A stretch of DNA of 64,000 bases, taken from NCBI GenBank assembly GCA_025685495.1, contig JAJNMT010000119.1, positions 1 to 64,000 of the forward strand. Direction: 5' to 3'. Made by a program: the position numbers and the translations under genes. The stretch's first letter is position 1. Every line of letters begins with the position of its first letter. Below are positions 34,004-46,370 of the stretch, one piece after another. The notes beneath the pieces are model-generated. The model made no database searches and was not told where the DNA came from. It saw only the letters and a program-made list of their open reading frames with translations. The stretch is from Huntiella abstrusa (lineage: Eukaryota > Ascomycota > Sordariomycetes > Microascales > Ceratocystidaceae).

Positions 34004-37000
34004 TTTGTGTGGTGATTGGTGATGCCTGAACTAGAGACCAAGAAGTCGTAACCGGACCGGTGTTGGCTATATAAGTGGCGAGAGAAGCGACGATTACTTG
34101 GTCAATCAAAGAGATGAAAACTGCATCTGAGCAAGCTTTCAGCGCAGATAAAGACGGCTAGAAAGGCGATAAAGATGGGATGCAGTGGCGTATACAAGTT
34201 GTTGGTGGCTGTGGAAGTACAAAGTAACGAAGAAGAATGGTATTTTTCGTTAATCAGTAAGAGAGTTGCCGATCAGAGCGGAACAAAGAAGCTGCTTTAG
34301 AGTTTTTATAGTGTTCCAAAACAAAGGTACAAAAGAAAATCAGAGATAGTATAAAGGAAACTCTTAAAAATAGTCAAAGATTAAGAAGTCGTCAAAGTCG
34401 ACTATGAGGTTTACGAAACTACTCAAAAGATGTGGGCATCTGCCTTTTTTAAACACAATCTCCCGCTCTCTCTCTCTCCCAAGAAGGGAGGGGCCAACAG
34501 ATTGAAGGGATTGATGGATACCCTTGTAAGCGTCTACCCCATGTTCAAGCGGCACCGCTATGTAGTGTCTCCCAGCTAGCGAAAGGAAGGAAGGAAGGAA
34601 GGAAGCTCACAAACCAAGAAGGCACGGAACTACCTGCGGGCCATAAATAAAAGCGGGGATTTATCGAAGCGAGAGTGTGCATTGTTGATTGTGTGTTGCT
34701 GTTTTGGGTTATTACGATTAAAGAATGGGAAGATTTCTATGTTGATGATTTTGTATTGTTTGGTTTAGAGTGGCGATGATCATGGCTGGATAGATGGGAG
34801 ATGGAAGGTACAAAAGGTACGTAGATAAGCTGCCTCCCGATCAGCGAGATATGGCGGGTATTCCGCTTTACATATCGACACTTTAATTCAGTCCGACTTC
34901 AATACAACAAAGTTGAAAAGTTCTCTCAATGTTGTCTCGCCAAAGCGGCGGCCAAGCAAAATAGAAAGAAAACCTTTCAATATCCTAGGATAGTCCTTCT
35001 TCTTTAGTCACGACTTATTGCCCGCCATAGACACTGCCATCCGGGTCAAAAAAAGAGTCCAATAATTTGCCACAACCACCAATTGTCGCGTCCACATGTC
35101 TTGACAAAGCCACAGCCTTGAAATCTCACTCTGTGTATCCTCAAATTCAGAATGTCCATCTTTTCAAGTCACCTGAAAATAGCAAGAGAAGAAAAAGCCC
35201 AAATCGAGAAACAGTCAGCCAGAATATGTCACTCGTTGCACAGGTCACAAGAACCGACCAACCCTGGCAGATGGGGCCCCCCGTCGTCCTGTGTCCACCC
35301 ACACCTCGTCCTAATATATCACAAGTAAACTAGACCTGCCAATATCTCTAGCCGCACGGCAAAGGAAGGGAAGGCGCATACACGACGGGAAGAGGTCGAG
35401 TTGTAAGGAGAGGAAAAACTCTGCACGGGTTCTCTTCATTTTCGCTATGGCGGAGGTTGGAAGGTTGTTCTCGAGCCAGCTCCGGTCTCGCCTCGGTTGG
35501 TCTGGGTGGGTGAAATTTCTTATTGACGAATTCATGGAGTGTTTGTCACAACATACGACAAACTATCATCCATCGAACTTTGGTGAACCACAGTTTCTAT
35601 GTATTGTCCGCCTTGTGTCTCCCGACAACGGATATGTACATATGTACATACACTGTCTTTCCCACATCCACACCACATGTCGTCTGCTGTGAAACTCCCA
35701 AAAACAGTCGACTTTCACGATATCCCTCACTTCAATAGGAATGGGAATTTTCTTCCTCCCCCATGACGAAAATGAATGCTTCCTGCAATCCATCCGCCCG
35801 TCATCTGCCATTTCAATTGTGCGCATGGTCCGTGACGTCTGGGGTCCTTGTAAAATACTACTTCATCACGGGTTGGCCTGTCAACATCCCCGCTTCAAAA
35901 ACTTGCGGTCAAGAAAACCCTTGTGATCGGTAGATTAGGGTTCGCCAACCATCTATTCGCATTCGGATATCTATGGAATGAATCTTGTTCGTTTTCGCCG
36001 TAAACTAGATATACATTCGTGATGAATGTCGTCGTGGTTATCATCCATCGTTTCAACCCACACGTCATCAGTAATCCGCCTAAACGACATGCCGAAGAAA
36101 TACTAACTCCTCCAGACGGCTGACCCAGTTTCCTGCAGCTCCCCCACTCACCAACGCCACGAGGTTCTTTGATTCCTGCCCTCCAACGGGGCTGAACCTT
36201 GTTTTTGCTCCCGCTTTTTTATTTCGTCAATACTATCTTACTAGGGCACTTTAATTCTGCGGGATAAACGACGTTATCATCCGGGCCGAAAGGGTATCTG
36301 ACTTTTCATGGAGGCTCTGCTTTGTTCACAGTGTATTTTTGAGCGGGGTATCATTGATGACGAAGGGATTCAGTGGAGTTTGGAGGGACGACGTGGATAA
36401 GACATCAGTATTGTTTGGGTGAAACCTATATGTTAAACGAGTGTTTGTAGTGAATGTTCTTGTCCTCCATATCCGGGATTCTACATCATAAACGCTGGAA
36501 TCTGAGTTCCATTGGTTTCAGCAAGATACAACACAATGCATTTCTATCCAGTGGTTCAAGTGGTCCCTTGAGACAGGTCATCGTTCCTGGTCAGGAGAAC
36601 CCATGGCGTCCCTTTTCGTCTCTTATCAAGCGCTATCTATCCCTCTCGGCGTCTACCAAAGGTAAAACGGCCGCCAGCCAAGCCAATCCACTCCACATTT
36701 TTTCAACACACAAGTCGCTCAAGAAATCCCATACACACAGACCGCTTGAGGCCCACCATCACAGAGGAGTTCTGTGGGCCCATCCAATCAGTAACATGGA
36801 TTTCTACATGCTCATGCAGCTTGTATGTATTTAACCATATTCAATACTGTCAACGACGACCAATATCAAAAAAGAAAAATCTTTAGCCTGTGAAATCCAC
36901 CGGTACGGACTGCATCTAAGTGGGACCTGACCTGCATCGCACTTCTGGTCCCGTATAAGCATGTCCCGTAAAATGATGTGGCGGATCTGTGGCAATGACA

Positions 37001-39591
37001 ACTTTTAAAGATCAACGTCGATAGACGTAAATGAGGCAGTGCATTTTGCCACATCACGACTCTTAACTCCCGGCTGAATGTAACCATTCGCCAACGGGAT
37101 TACACCAAAATACTCGGTCTGTTTAATCCGAAACAGTCAACTAAAAGCTGTAGCTTCAGTCGATCTTTTGGGGTCTATAGGGATAAAAACCCTTACAGCA
37201 CCAAGTAACGAATCTTCATAAAACCTCCTGCACATCTCTTGGTTGTGCATGTTGGTGCGGTTGATTCTCGATTTCAAGGGCAAAACTGAATACCCTAGTA
37301 CGAACCAGCGGTCTGAGTCCCCAAGGTCTTCTCCGCTCCCTGTCATCGAAAGCCGGTTGACGTTGGCAACGAACTAACCCCTTGCTTGTTTGCAGAGAAC
37401 TCAGAGGTAGCCCGATCGAACAAGGCATGAATAGAAAATAACGTTCTCAGTCAAACATGTCACAAATTCCACGAGTGGATTGTTTTAAAGATACAATTAG
37501 GGAGTACTTTCAAGCTATTGAATCAACAATGGACCAGAAATGTCTGCATGCGGCACAGGGATCGCAGAATTGACTTCCAGTGGCTGGAATTCAAAGGGAG
37601 AACCGATATGCATGTCAAGGGTTTACTGGTCAATGTTGATCTGTTCGAGGGTTTGGCAGATGCAAGTGTCAGGAGTGATAAATGAGGTTTTGTCGATGAA
37701 ACGGTGGGCATAGTGACGGGTCAGGGTAAATTGGGCACACTCTGGATGTTGGGTGATCAAGTGTCATAACGACAACAACAACGTCCTGACTTGATCTGGT
37801 GATATTGACATTGATTCTTTGGGTTGGATCGTTCCTGTTTTTTCGCCACCGTCACGCTGCAACGCCACCAGTGTGGTGTGGCACTGTTTGCAGTCATCCT
37901 TCAGAGCCTCTTTGGTATAACAAGGCTTTGTATGACTTTATTAGACATTTGGAGGATTATCTTGCATTGGAATTCACCCAATCAATATACTGACTGGGTC
38001 AACATGCATGAAGCTGCACCTTTCAGTTGAACGTTCAGGAAAAAAGATAAAGGATTGTATGTGGTTTGACGCATATGTATGGACACATGTACGGCTTGCA
38101 TAGGCGATTTATACGATCGAACCGGAGATTTTCTTTTTTGTTTCCTTTTGGAGTCTGGAAATATGCATGAATGGGCGTTTGGTACATCAAAGTGTATGTA
38201 CATATCTAGTAAGAAGTCCCCATATAACACCGAAAAAAGTCAGCAAGAACATCCACTCATCCGGCCTCACTCTCACGGCCATACCCCAAAAGAGCAGTGG
38301 GTGGGGAATTCCCGACCGTACAACAACTCTCCTACTCCAAAGATCTTCTGTCAACACCTATCTCGTCTATGTACCTGTGAATCGGCGGAACCAAAAACCA
38401 CGATACACCAACATATGTATACCTCGGCCCTGTTTTCTCACTCTCGTATATTAGCGAGTTAGGGAAGTAACGACGGAAGACAATCCAAAGCCCGAGAAAA
38501 AAACCTGCCTTGTGATACAGGATACTCCGACTTTTACAAGAGTACAAAGTCCTCGAGGTGCGACGTGATAACTCCTTCGGGTCCGCTGATGGTGCAGCTG
38601 AGGTTTTTATATGTCGTCCAACTACAAAACCCTAACAAGCAATGTGGGCATAGGGTTGTTAGTATCGGGAAGGCCTTCTGTTTTTGTTAAACAATAGGCA
38701 CAATGCAATATGACGTATATACCAAGGACAGAACTCCGGCAACAATACTTGGCAGTTTGATTCTGGAAACGAGTATGTATGTACATATGTATATGTATGA
38801 TACATGCATATGTGTAGAAATTCAAAACCGTTATAAATGTGTTAATCATTTGATTGGTTCAGCCCCATGACGCGAGTAAATGCTCGAACCGACGTCATAG
38901 AGGTCCCGCCTTTTCGGGTCTACTCCACTATTTCTGCAAAGTCCATGTGATGTAGATGTTTATTGACGTCAACCTTGGTAGCCTATCATATGTACATGAT
39001 GTCATTCTAGTATATCGTGAACTTTTATCCAGACGATTTGGAAACTAGTCTTCTAGGTCACGAGCGAATGATTTAACTCCTTTATGCGGATGAGTGCATA
39101 TATGTATATGCATCTGTATGTATGTACATTAACAAACGCCCCCAACTCCATAATACGGGTATTACTAATCATTACTCGGTTATGGCGTGTTCTTAGGTTA
39201 TACATACCACATTTTAGGCGCTGTGTTGTGATGATATCCATCTTTATGCAGAGTACATGTGCATACTTAAGAAGTCTATGCAGGAGACAGGGTGGTATTT
39301 GGGCATCATCTCTGACCTCGTTGCTTCACAATTCCCAAACTCAAGCTTGTTCAGTGCATTTTTTGCCATGATGATTGGAGAATAGCAAATGAGTTTAATC
39401 ATCAAATATCCGCGTAATTAAACATTGGAGGATTTTTTGATTGTTTTTATACTGTGTACGTGCCTATATTCGAACCTATTAAGAAGATGTTTATTGATTT
39501 TTCAGTACATACCGTTGATAGACGACACGTCTCTCGGCCACCATTTCTTCTTACCTGACGTTGTTTTCTAGCATCATTCCACCTCTCGCAA
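34004..39591. other. 5.6-kb gene-poor stretch
   Basis: No open frame here exceeds 127 codons and none shows a domain, splice structure or codon bias I can support. The stretch contains a GGAA microsatellite (34583-34605), a TC run near 34470, and many ATGTACAT/TATGTACATA palindromic words (for example 35633-35650, 38190-38203, 38772-38800, 39096-39130). It may hold long leaders, non-coding transcripts or decayed sequence. Confidence 0.55.
34583..34605 (+). repeat. AAGG microsatellite
   Basis: Five complete AAGG units followed by AAG. Confidence 0.9.
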
Positions 39592-41939
39592 ATGACGTCA
39601 GCACCAGAGCCCAACGATCTCGGGGGTTCTTTTACATCCAGGCTACTCAACATACGATCGTTCTATAAACGCGACAGAAGACGCAAGCAGGTTTCCACGG
39701 CCCAACGAAACCGGGCGGCGGGTACCTTACTGCAGGCCCAACGATTACTCGACAAGTCAACTTTAGAATGTTATGACGCCCTAAACTATTTCACCAGCCA
39801 TAGATCCGTCTCGCGAGATCTGGGCACTGACCTTGCGGAGGCGAAGGAACAGGCCGGCACGCTGCGCGATTGCTCCTTGGCTATATGTGTCTTAGGTCGG
39901 ACAACTGATGAGTGGATAGGGAAGGATACACAATTGGTGATTACCACACTGGTGTTTCTACTGTCTGCTATTCTTGTCCACCTGGGGTACATCCTGCATA
40001 ACCGGTGGCTATACATGGGAATGGAGAACATGTGGAGAGATTACAAGTGGGTCACGGAGTCTTTGGATTCCGTTCTGGGTATTTCTGTACCCTGGGGTTT
40101 CTCGGCAACTCGATCCTACACAACCAACATCCGACTTACAAAGAAACAACGACACCATTGCAAGAAAATTATTGCTCGTGGCCGTTTTGATGAACTACAC
40201 AAAGTGTTTTCTGCTATAAAGAGACGTCCTTATTGGCGACGACTTACAAGGTCAAGGTATCCACCCGGACATGTGAGAAAGGTCTTTCAACACATCACCT
40301 TATTAGTTGAAAAGATAAACTTGATTTGTAAGAGAGGGCAATGGGAAGCCCTGATTCTTAAGGTACCGGCTGATTTATCGACAACGAACCACACCTTTAG
40401 TGATCTTTTGGCAAGTGCTGATAGTCACTTGGAGGACATCAAGCCACAGATCAACACCGTAGTGGACAGGTGGATAGGGGATAGATCGGACAAATTCAAG
40501 TTTCGTCATGAAGATATGAAGATGTCCAAGTGGACAGGACATGATATAACGTGGCTTGTTGAGTCTGAGCAATACCAATCGTGGTATAAGGCAGCCTCGG
40601 GCACAGATGGAAGATTCCTGTGGGGTGTAGGTGGTAGTAAGTGTTTCGCACGTATCAATCTCCTTCACATCTAAACTAACAACAAACCAGTTGGCGTAGG
40701 GAAATCCTGTTTGATGTAAGTGCTTAAGCTTGACATGTGTGTAATACCAGGATAAAATCTTACCATTGATTCTATAATAGGCATGCAAGTGTCGAATATC
40801 AGAAAAAAGAAGTAAACAACACTTCACCTCAAACAATCATTGTAGAGCTGTACTTCCATCAAGACAATCCTGTTGTGTACGAAGAAGTTATGGTAGAAAT
40901 CTCCCAGCAAGTCTTAACCCACATCCAGGGTCCAACAAACTTCACCGTGTGGATATACGACCAGCTGACCAGAGAGTTAGCAACAGACACAAAGGCAAAC
41001 CTCCTCTACATGATGCTGTACGAGCTAGTGACGACACATGATGTGTACTTTTTCCTTGACGGCCTAGATGAAATTGACCAAGATATTGCACGGGGTCTTG
41101 TCAACATGCTTATGTTGCTTGGATCCACGCATCGGATTATGTGCTTTTCGAGACGGTGTGCCTCGATATGTGATGGGTCATATTCAAAGTTCACGTTTTG
41201 GGACATCCCAAGCCGTGAGGCAGATTTGGCAACTTGTTTGGAACGTGTCTTGCCGACTTTAGAGAGGCATGTGGGAACCGAGTTGCCAGAAGAGGCGAAA
41301 CCAGCTTTGCTGGATCGGATTACGGCTGATTCGCAAGGATCGTAAGTTTATTATTTTACTTGGGATATCCGGGCGATGTACTAATTTTCCCGAAACATCA
41401 GATATCTGTTGCTTGCTGGCCAATTAGAGTCCATAATGTCTCAAGACCCACCAAGGAACATTCTCCCTTCATTCGATATCATCCCAGACGCCGCCTTCCC
41501 CCGTTACAGGGCTACCATGAGCCGCATCAAGACCCTACCGATTCGCGGCGAGCGTATCTTCCAACTCATCGCCTGGGTTGGCGCTCTACGGACTCTATCA
41601 GTAACCGGAACCATCCCCCACCTACGCCCTAAACTCCCGGTGCGCGAGGCACCTGCAATACGCCGTTTGGTTGATGATAGTTATGGGATATTGCGGCTTG
41701 TTGATGGAAACGTCACGTTTGCAAGCTATGTTGGAGAAGCCTATGTATGTGCTGAGTTTGCAGAGTTGTTTCCGGAATTCGTTGCTAAGGTACGAGCGGC
41801 GGCGAGGCCGCCGTCGAGAAAACTTATGCCGAAGGTTTTGGTGGATAGGTTTGAAGATTTCATGGCGACTCGGTATGGTCGACACAAGTTGTTGATTAGA
41901 GATTTGGCGGCAGATGTGGATGGTGGTTATGGATCGTGA
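39592..41939 (+). CDS. NACHT/NLR-like STAND NTPase
   Basis: Exons 39592-40636, 40691-40715, 40781-41341 and 41402-41939 give 722 residues. The N-terminal ~340 residues are a helical accessory region with one hydrophobic segment (about 115-135, LVITTLVFLLSAILVHLGYI). The NTPase follows: a WLVESEQYQSWYKA lead-in typical of fungal NACHT proteins, Walker A GGIGVGKS (about 349-356, built across three exons), and Walker B FFLDGLDEID (about 448). A winged-helix-like part (ILPSF to LRPKLPV) follows, and the protein then ends without ankyrin, WD40 or TPR repeats. Such proteins act as non-self sensors in fungi; ligand and partner are unknown. An out-of-frame continuation after 41937 codes for about 26 more residues, so the gene end may be altered. 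Confidence 0.85.
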
Positions 41940-42782
41940 ACATACGGGGTTGGCCCTTGAGAACTGGTTGGAAAGACGACATGTTGGTTATGATGTCTTT
42001 GGAGTGCACTAGAGCATGCGGGGCTTTTAGCAGACGATTGTATTCATTGATGGAAGGCAGGGTCGTTATGCTTGTGCGAATAGAGGTAGCGGAAGTGTGG
42101 CCCGCCCCTATGTATATACATGTATCATGCCATGTCCATACGTACTGGCTATCAAGTACCTAGGGACTTTTTGACCTCTCGGGGTTATACACGATATTTT
42201 GTGCGATGTCCTCCTTTTACCAGAGAATGGCTACATCGCGTAGATCTTGGGAGTGCAGAGATATATACAGTGGATAGTTGCGTAGGGTGAGCGGTCACGT
42301 AGAATACACATAATCTCCTCTCGTCCATACATATCATCGTTCACCATGTTCATTCTAATGTCGCCGGTATACTTTGTATGTAGGCACAAATATATTAACC
42401 CACAAAGTAATACTCTAGTAAAGTCCCTCGATACCCTCATGCCACATGCACAAGGTGTTCAAAACCATCCAATCCCCACCCCTCAAAATCCCATGCCGCT
42501 CTTCCCGCGCGTGATGGAGCAGCTCAAGACCCCCATCCTTCCTTTTGACGAGATTCCCAAAGCTCATCAGAGAGTGTGTTGAACTTGACCAGCAAAGCTG
42601 CAATCTCGTTCTCCTACATTTCCACCGCAAATTTTGCTTCTCTAGCCGGCGCTTGGGTTCCTTGGAGGGTATTCCGGGGCTTGAAATCCCCCAACAATTT
42701 CATTGAAACAAGCACGCGAGATGTATATTATCAATTTTACACATACATAGTACAAAAACTACAAAACAAACAACCCGCCATC
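41940..42782. other. Intergenic, no supported gene
   Basis: 843 bp between the 3' ends of two convergent genes. AT-rich with TATGTATATACATGTA-type palindromic words at 42108-42126. No sensor-domain repeats for the NLR-like gene can be read in any frame. Confidence 0.5.
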
Positions 42783-44907
42783 CTACGCACAACACCCCTT
42801 CTTCTCCTCAAAAGCCAACTTAGAAACCCGATCCGTCAAATCCAGCGCCCCCTTCTTCGCCGCAACCTGACTCGGCGTACTAGCATAGCTCGGGGGCACA
42901 TCCATAACAGGGTTCGACGTAAAGAAGTTCCGCGGACGTAACAGCAATGTGATGGCCTCAGCCGGCATCAGTGGGAAATCTTCGGGGGCCGGGATATGGG
43001 TTAGCCCGAAGGTGTGCCACAGGACAATGTCGGTGTTCTCGGTGGAGGTTTCGCCGGTGCCAATCCATGCGGTGATGCCGGTGGGGGTCTCGCCGGAGGT
43101 TTGGGGGACGTGGCGGCCGGCGGGGTAGAGTTCGTCGTCGCGGTCTGGGGTTGTTAGAGGTGTGGAATTATGGGGGATGGGAACATTTTACTTACATTTC
43201 GTCACGTGTACAGCATGTCTAGCGAAGCCAGCCCGCTTCCACACTAATGAGCCCTCCTTGGGCAGTAAGCCGGGAACTTCCCGACTAACCAGCTTGTAGG
43301 ACACCGGCTTCTTGCTGTAGGGGTTAAGTTTACTTTCATTGACCATATCCCAGGTACGCGAGGTAGCTCCGTTGTAGTCCGTCATGGATGACCCTTCAGT
43401 CGCCAACTTGGTGCGTCGGGCTCCAAAGGCATTACCGTAGGGATTCTCAGGTGAGCCAACGGGTGCGTCGGATGCAACTGCGTCTACCATGTACACGGTG
43501 TTTGCGGGCCCGTCAATGGCTGGGTTGATTCTGAGACAGAAGAGATGTTGATGGTTGTGTGCGTTGACGCCGGGGAAGACCTGGGTGCCCCAGCCGTGGG
43601 TATCTTCATCGGTGAGCATGGCGTAGGTGTTGAGGATACCGGTAAGCTTGGTCTCCAGTTGGATGGTTCCATCCTGGTGGAAGATCCATTGCACGGCATA
43701 CTCGTAGTTGGCGGCAGTGAAGATTTGCTGGATGATGAGCTTCCGAGCACGAGTAACAATGACAGACTCATCACGGAAATCAGAATGCTTGAAAAGAATC
43801 CCTGCGTCCTCCTCGTGGATACAAACGGCATTCTTCACGGTGCGGAGACCGCCAGCCTGGGTAGGGAAGTCGATGTCAAGGTAGTGAATGGACCCTTTAC
43901 AGTCGCAGCCAAGAGACAAACTGTTGGTCATGTAGCCTGCACCGTACTCGCCCAGATCAAATGCATGTTTCCGCTGATGAGGAGCCTCGGGGTTTCCATA
44001 GGGGACGACCATTTCAGCGAGAGAAAGACGGTAGAAGATGGATCTTGGGGTTCCCTTATCCGTGAAGTGGATATCAGAAAGGACGATACCCTCACGATAG
44101 TTGAAACCAATGTGAAATTTCCAGTTTTGCCATGAAATTTCGCGACCCTTGAGGGTGAAAGAGACGCCCTCTGGCTGAGTGATGTTAATAGGCTTGAGAT
44201 CCTGACGGTATCCGCCGGCCTTCTCAACGCCAGCAGGGTGATAATTGTTAGGAGCAACCGTACTAAGCGGTCTCCGAACACTAGGAATATCAATTGCCAC
44301 GACCTTCTGCGCTGTAGGGTCGAAGATGGGGCAGAAGTCTAGAGGGTATTGATACTGGCAGTCATCTACGTCTGGCCGGTAGTACATAAGAGCCTGCTGC
44401 AGACGAGTCCCACTGCCGAACCGCTTATCGTAGCCGATTGTCCATGGGTCGCAGTAGACCTTGTGCATGTCGGATTCAGCGATTCCGGAGATACGGCATT
44501 GTTCGATGACGGCGGGGTCCTTGCGGATGACGGACTCAGTACCGCATAGCTCTTCAAGGGTAATCTATATCTTCGTTAGTAACGTGGAATACATATACGA
44601 ACGTTCAACTTACAATTGGCTGTTGGTCAGGCGCGGACTCCCAATGGGTGATTGTCCCGCTAGCTAGATCGACAAGACCATCCCAGCAGAGACCAGTCGC
44701 GTCAATAACGACGATATCAGCGACTCTGGGGGGCCGGGGAGCCGTCGTGGGGGCTTCAAGCCAGGCTTTCATGGCGGCCTTGCGTGGCTCTTGGAGGGAA
44801 ACAACATTGAATCTTAAGTTTGGACCATGAGCTTTGCTGATTATAGTGATCGCGGCGGTGATTTCCTCCGCGGAGAGAGGGTCGAAAGGGTGGAGTGGGG
44901 TGGTCAT
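42783..44907 (-). CDS. Copper-containing primary amine oxidase
   Basis: Oxidises primary amines to aldehyde, ammonia and H2O2 using copper and a self-made topaquinone; fungi use it to obtain nitrogen. Exons 44907-44614, 44564-43196 and 43144-42783 give 674 residues. The topaquinone motif is NYEY (about residue 383, the Tyr after Asn being modified). The copper His pair is in HNHQH (about 434-438) and the third His in FARHAVHVTK. The catalytic Asp lies in FDLGEYGAGY. Splicing restores VTKYRDDELYPAG, as in the family. The tail ends KKGCCA, with no PTS1 peroxisomal signal, although many fungal relatives are peroxisomal. All key residues are present. GATA sites lie upstream. Confidence 0.93.
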
Positions 44908-44989
44908 ATTGAATGAAGTTGAGAATATATTTGGTTAGAGTTCGTGAAGGATATCAAAGTTTCAGGCGTAAGCCAGCATCTCTGCGGGT

Positions 44990-44996
44990 ATTTATA
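44990..44996 (-). promoter_or_regulatory. TATA box of the amine oxidase
   Basis: TATAAAT on the minus strand about 83 bp before the ATG at 44907. Confidence 0.5.
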
Positions 44997-45001
44997 CATT
45001 T

Positions 45002-45394
45002 TTATCTTCTAGATATCAACACAGGAATCATACGTTTTGATAACAACAATTACATCAGCCACCATAGACTCCCATAATAAGTCCCCTTATCGCTCAACAT
45101 GCCATATATTTTCCCGATTCGGCAAACAACTCGCAAAACACCGACACCTCCTATGTATGATGATCCACACATGGTAAAAGCCGGGCGTCAACCCTTCACC
45201 TATGTCAAAACGACCCACACACGTGGCTATTGAATAATACAGGGACGGCTACTTGGAATTCTCACGAACGTTGCTATTTATTATCCTAAAATGATCTCTC
45301 CGCACTTTCGGGTGTGGGGGTAGGAAGATGGCAGTTTAGCCTATAAGATAAGATGGTGTAGATGAGATAAGGGAATTCTGCTCCCGGTGATAAG
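45002..45394 (-). promoter_or_regulatory. Cluster of GATA-factor sites upstream of the amine oxidase
   Basis: HGATAR sites: AGATAA at 45002-45007 (minus), GATAAG at 45086-45091 (minus), 45347-45352, 45366-45371 and 45389-45394 (plus). GATA factors of the AreA/NIT2 type switch on nitrogen-scavenging genes when good nitrogen sources are lacking, which fits an amine oxidase. The sites are seen; binding is inferred. Confidence 0.5.
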
Positions 45395-45511
45395 GTTAGG
45401 TAACGTGGACTATTTACGCCTGGGTAGACAAGGGTTAAAGTGGGTGGGGTCATTGCGTGTTTGTTTCCTAATTAGGTATTTTATTTACATGGCTTTGTCA
45501 AGCTCCATTTA

Positions 45512-45953
45512 CAGTAGTCCCCGGATTTCCTGTCTGAACCAGAAGTACCGATTTTAGGGTCAATTTGACTTTTTCCGTTTTAGGTAACGGGTTATCTTAG
45601 GGTGTCTGGATGGTTGACGACCAAAGGGGAAATCGATTCAGGAATTTGCTTGCCCAATACGTCAGATTCTTATCGATAACGAGAATAGTTAGGGGGCACC
45701 GTGCGTGTGAAAGCTAAAACACACGGACTTGCTTCAGTGTACAAATGACGGACAGTAGGATTAGAATTGGTATGGTGTGTACCAGGCCCTATAAAAATAC
45801 AGTGCATGTTTGCTCATTGCTATTTACTAAAATGTCATATTTATCGCTGCAAAGCCTCGCACCCCTATCCAACCCTTTTTTCTCAAAACGGAAAAACTGA
45901 ATAACCCAAAATTTCGGTACTTCTGGTTCAGACAGGAAATCCGGGGACTACTG
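45512..45953. mobile_element. MITE with pogo/Fot1-like terminal inverted repeats
   Basis: 442 bp bounded by inverted repeats of about 45-70 bp. The left end begins CAGTAGTCCCCGGATTTCCT and the right end is its reverse complement; outer ~45 bp match almost perfectly and the match then weakens through CCGTTTT/AAAACGG. A TA dinucleotide flanks each end (45510-45511, 45954-45955), the target duplication of Tc1/mariner-pogo elements, whose fungal Fot1 branch also starts with CAGT-type ends. There is no transposase frame, so it is non-autonomous. Confidence 0.85.
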
Positions 45954-46021
45954 TACATGTAGTTATCAACGTTTATGAGCATGTGTATATCGTCATACTG
46001 CTAGGCAGGTTAACCCTTCAC

Positions 46022-46370
46022 CTACATACCCACCGCAATGCTATCTTTCCACATCAACAAATTCTCACGCCTCCTATTCCATGCAATTCCCCTAAACGTT
46101 CCTTCATGAAACAACGAGACGACAGAGGAGGACTCGAGTGTCTTGTCATCTATCTGATCTTTCGGTACGATCTTGTTAATCCTGTCGCCTTCCATAACGG
46201 CATACAAGTCTGTACTCTTACCGATCATGACTTTCCCAACCAGCTCGGAACCCCAGACGATCGATGCTCTCTGAAATATACCAACCGGTCGACAGCCCGG
46301 CTTCTGTGCCCCGACAATAACCCGGACTTCTGGTAGATGCGCCATTCACGTGGTTCTTCGGGGACATCGC
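46022..46370 (-). pseudogene. Inverted fragment of an F-box-family gene (C-terminal part)
   Basis: On the minus strand two frames together resemble residues about 690-820 of the neighbouring F-box proteins. First, EEPREWRIYQKSG corresponds to the TPQTWLIYRDGS region. Then, after a frame change, GCRPVGIFQRA, DLYAVMEGDRINKIVP and LFHEGTFRGIAWNRRRENLLMW correspond to GQPVVGIT, NLVAVMKLDYLEDIIP and LFKSGMFRGIVWNEDNTSLMLW. The piece is diverged, frameshifted and lacks the F-box, so it is a decayed third family member oriented against the two intact copies. Confidence 0.75.

Noticed and set aside
36454..36834. 126-codon open frame in the gene-poor region
   Set aside because: No recognisable features, and composition resembles the non-coding surroundings.
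43545..44135. 196-codon frame opposite the amine oxidase
   Set aside because: Antisense shadow; the amine oxidase has all catalytic residues in the other strand.
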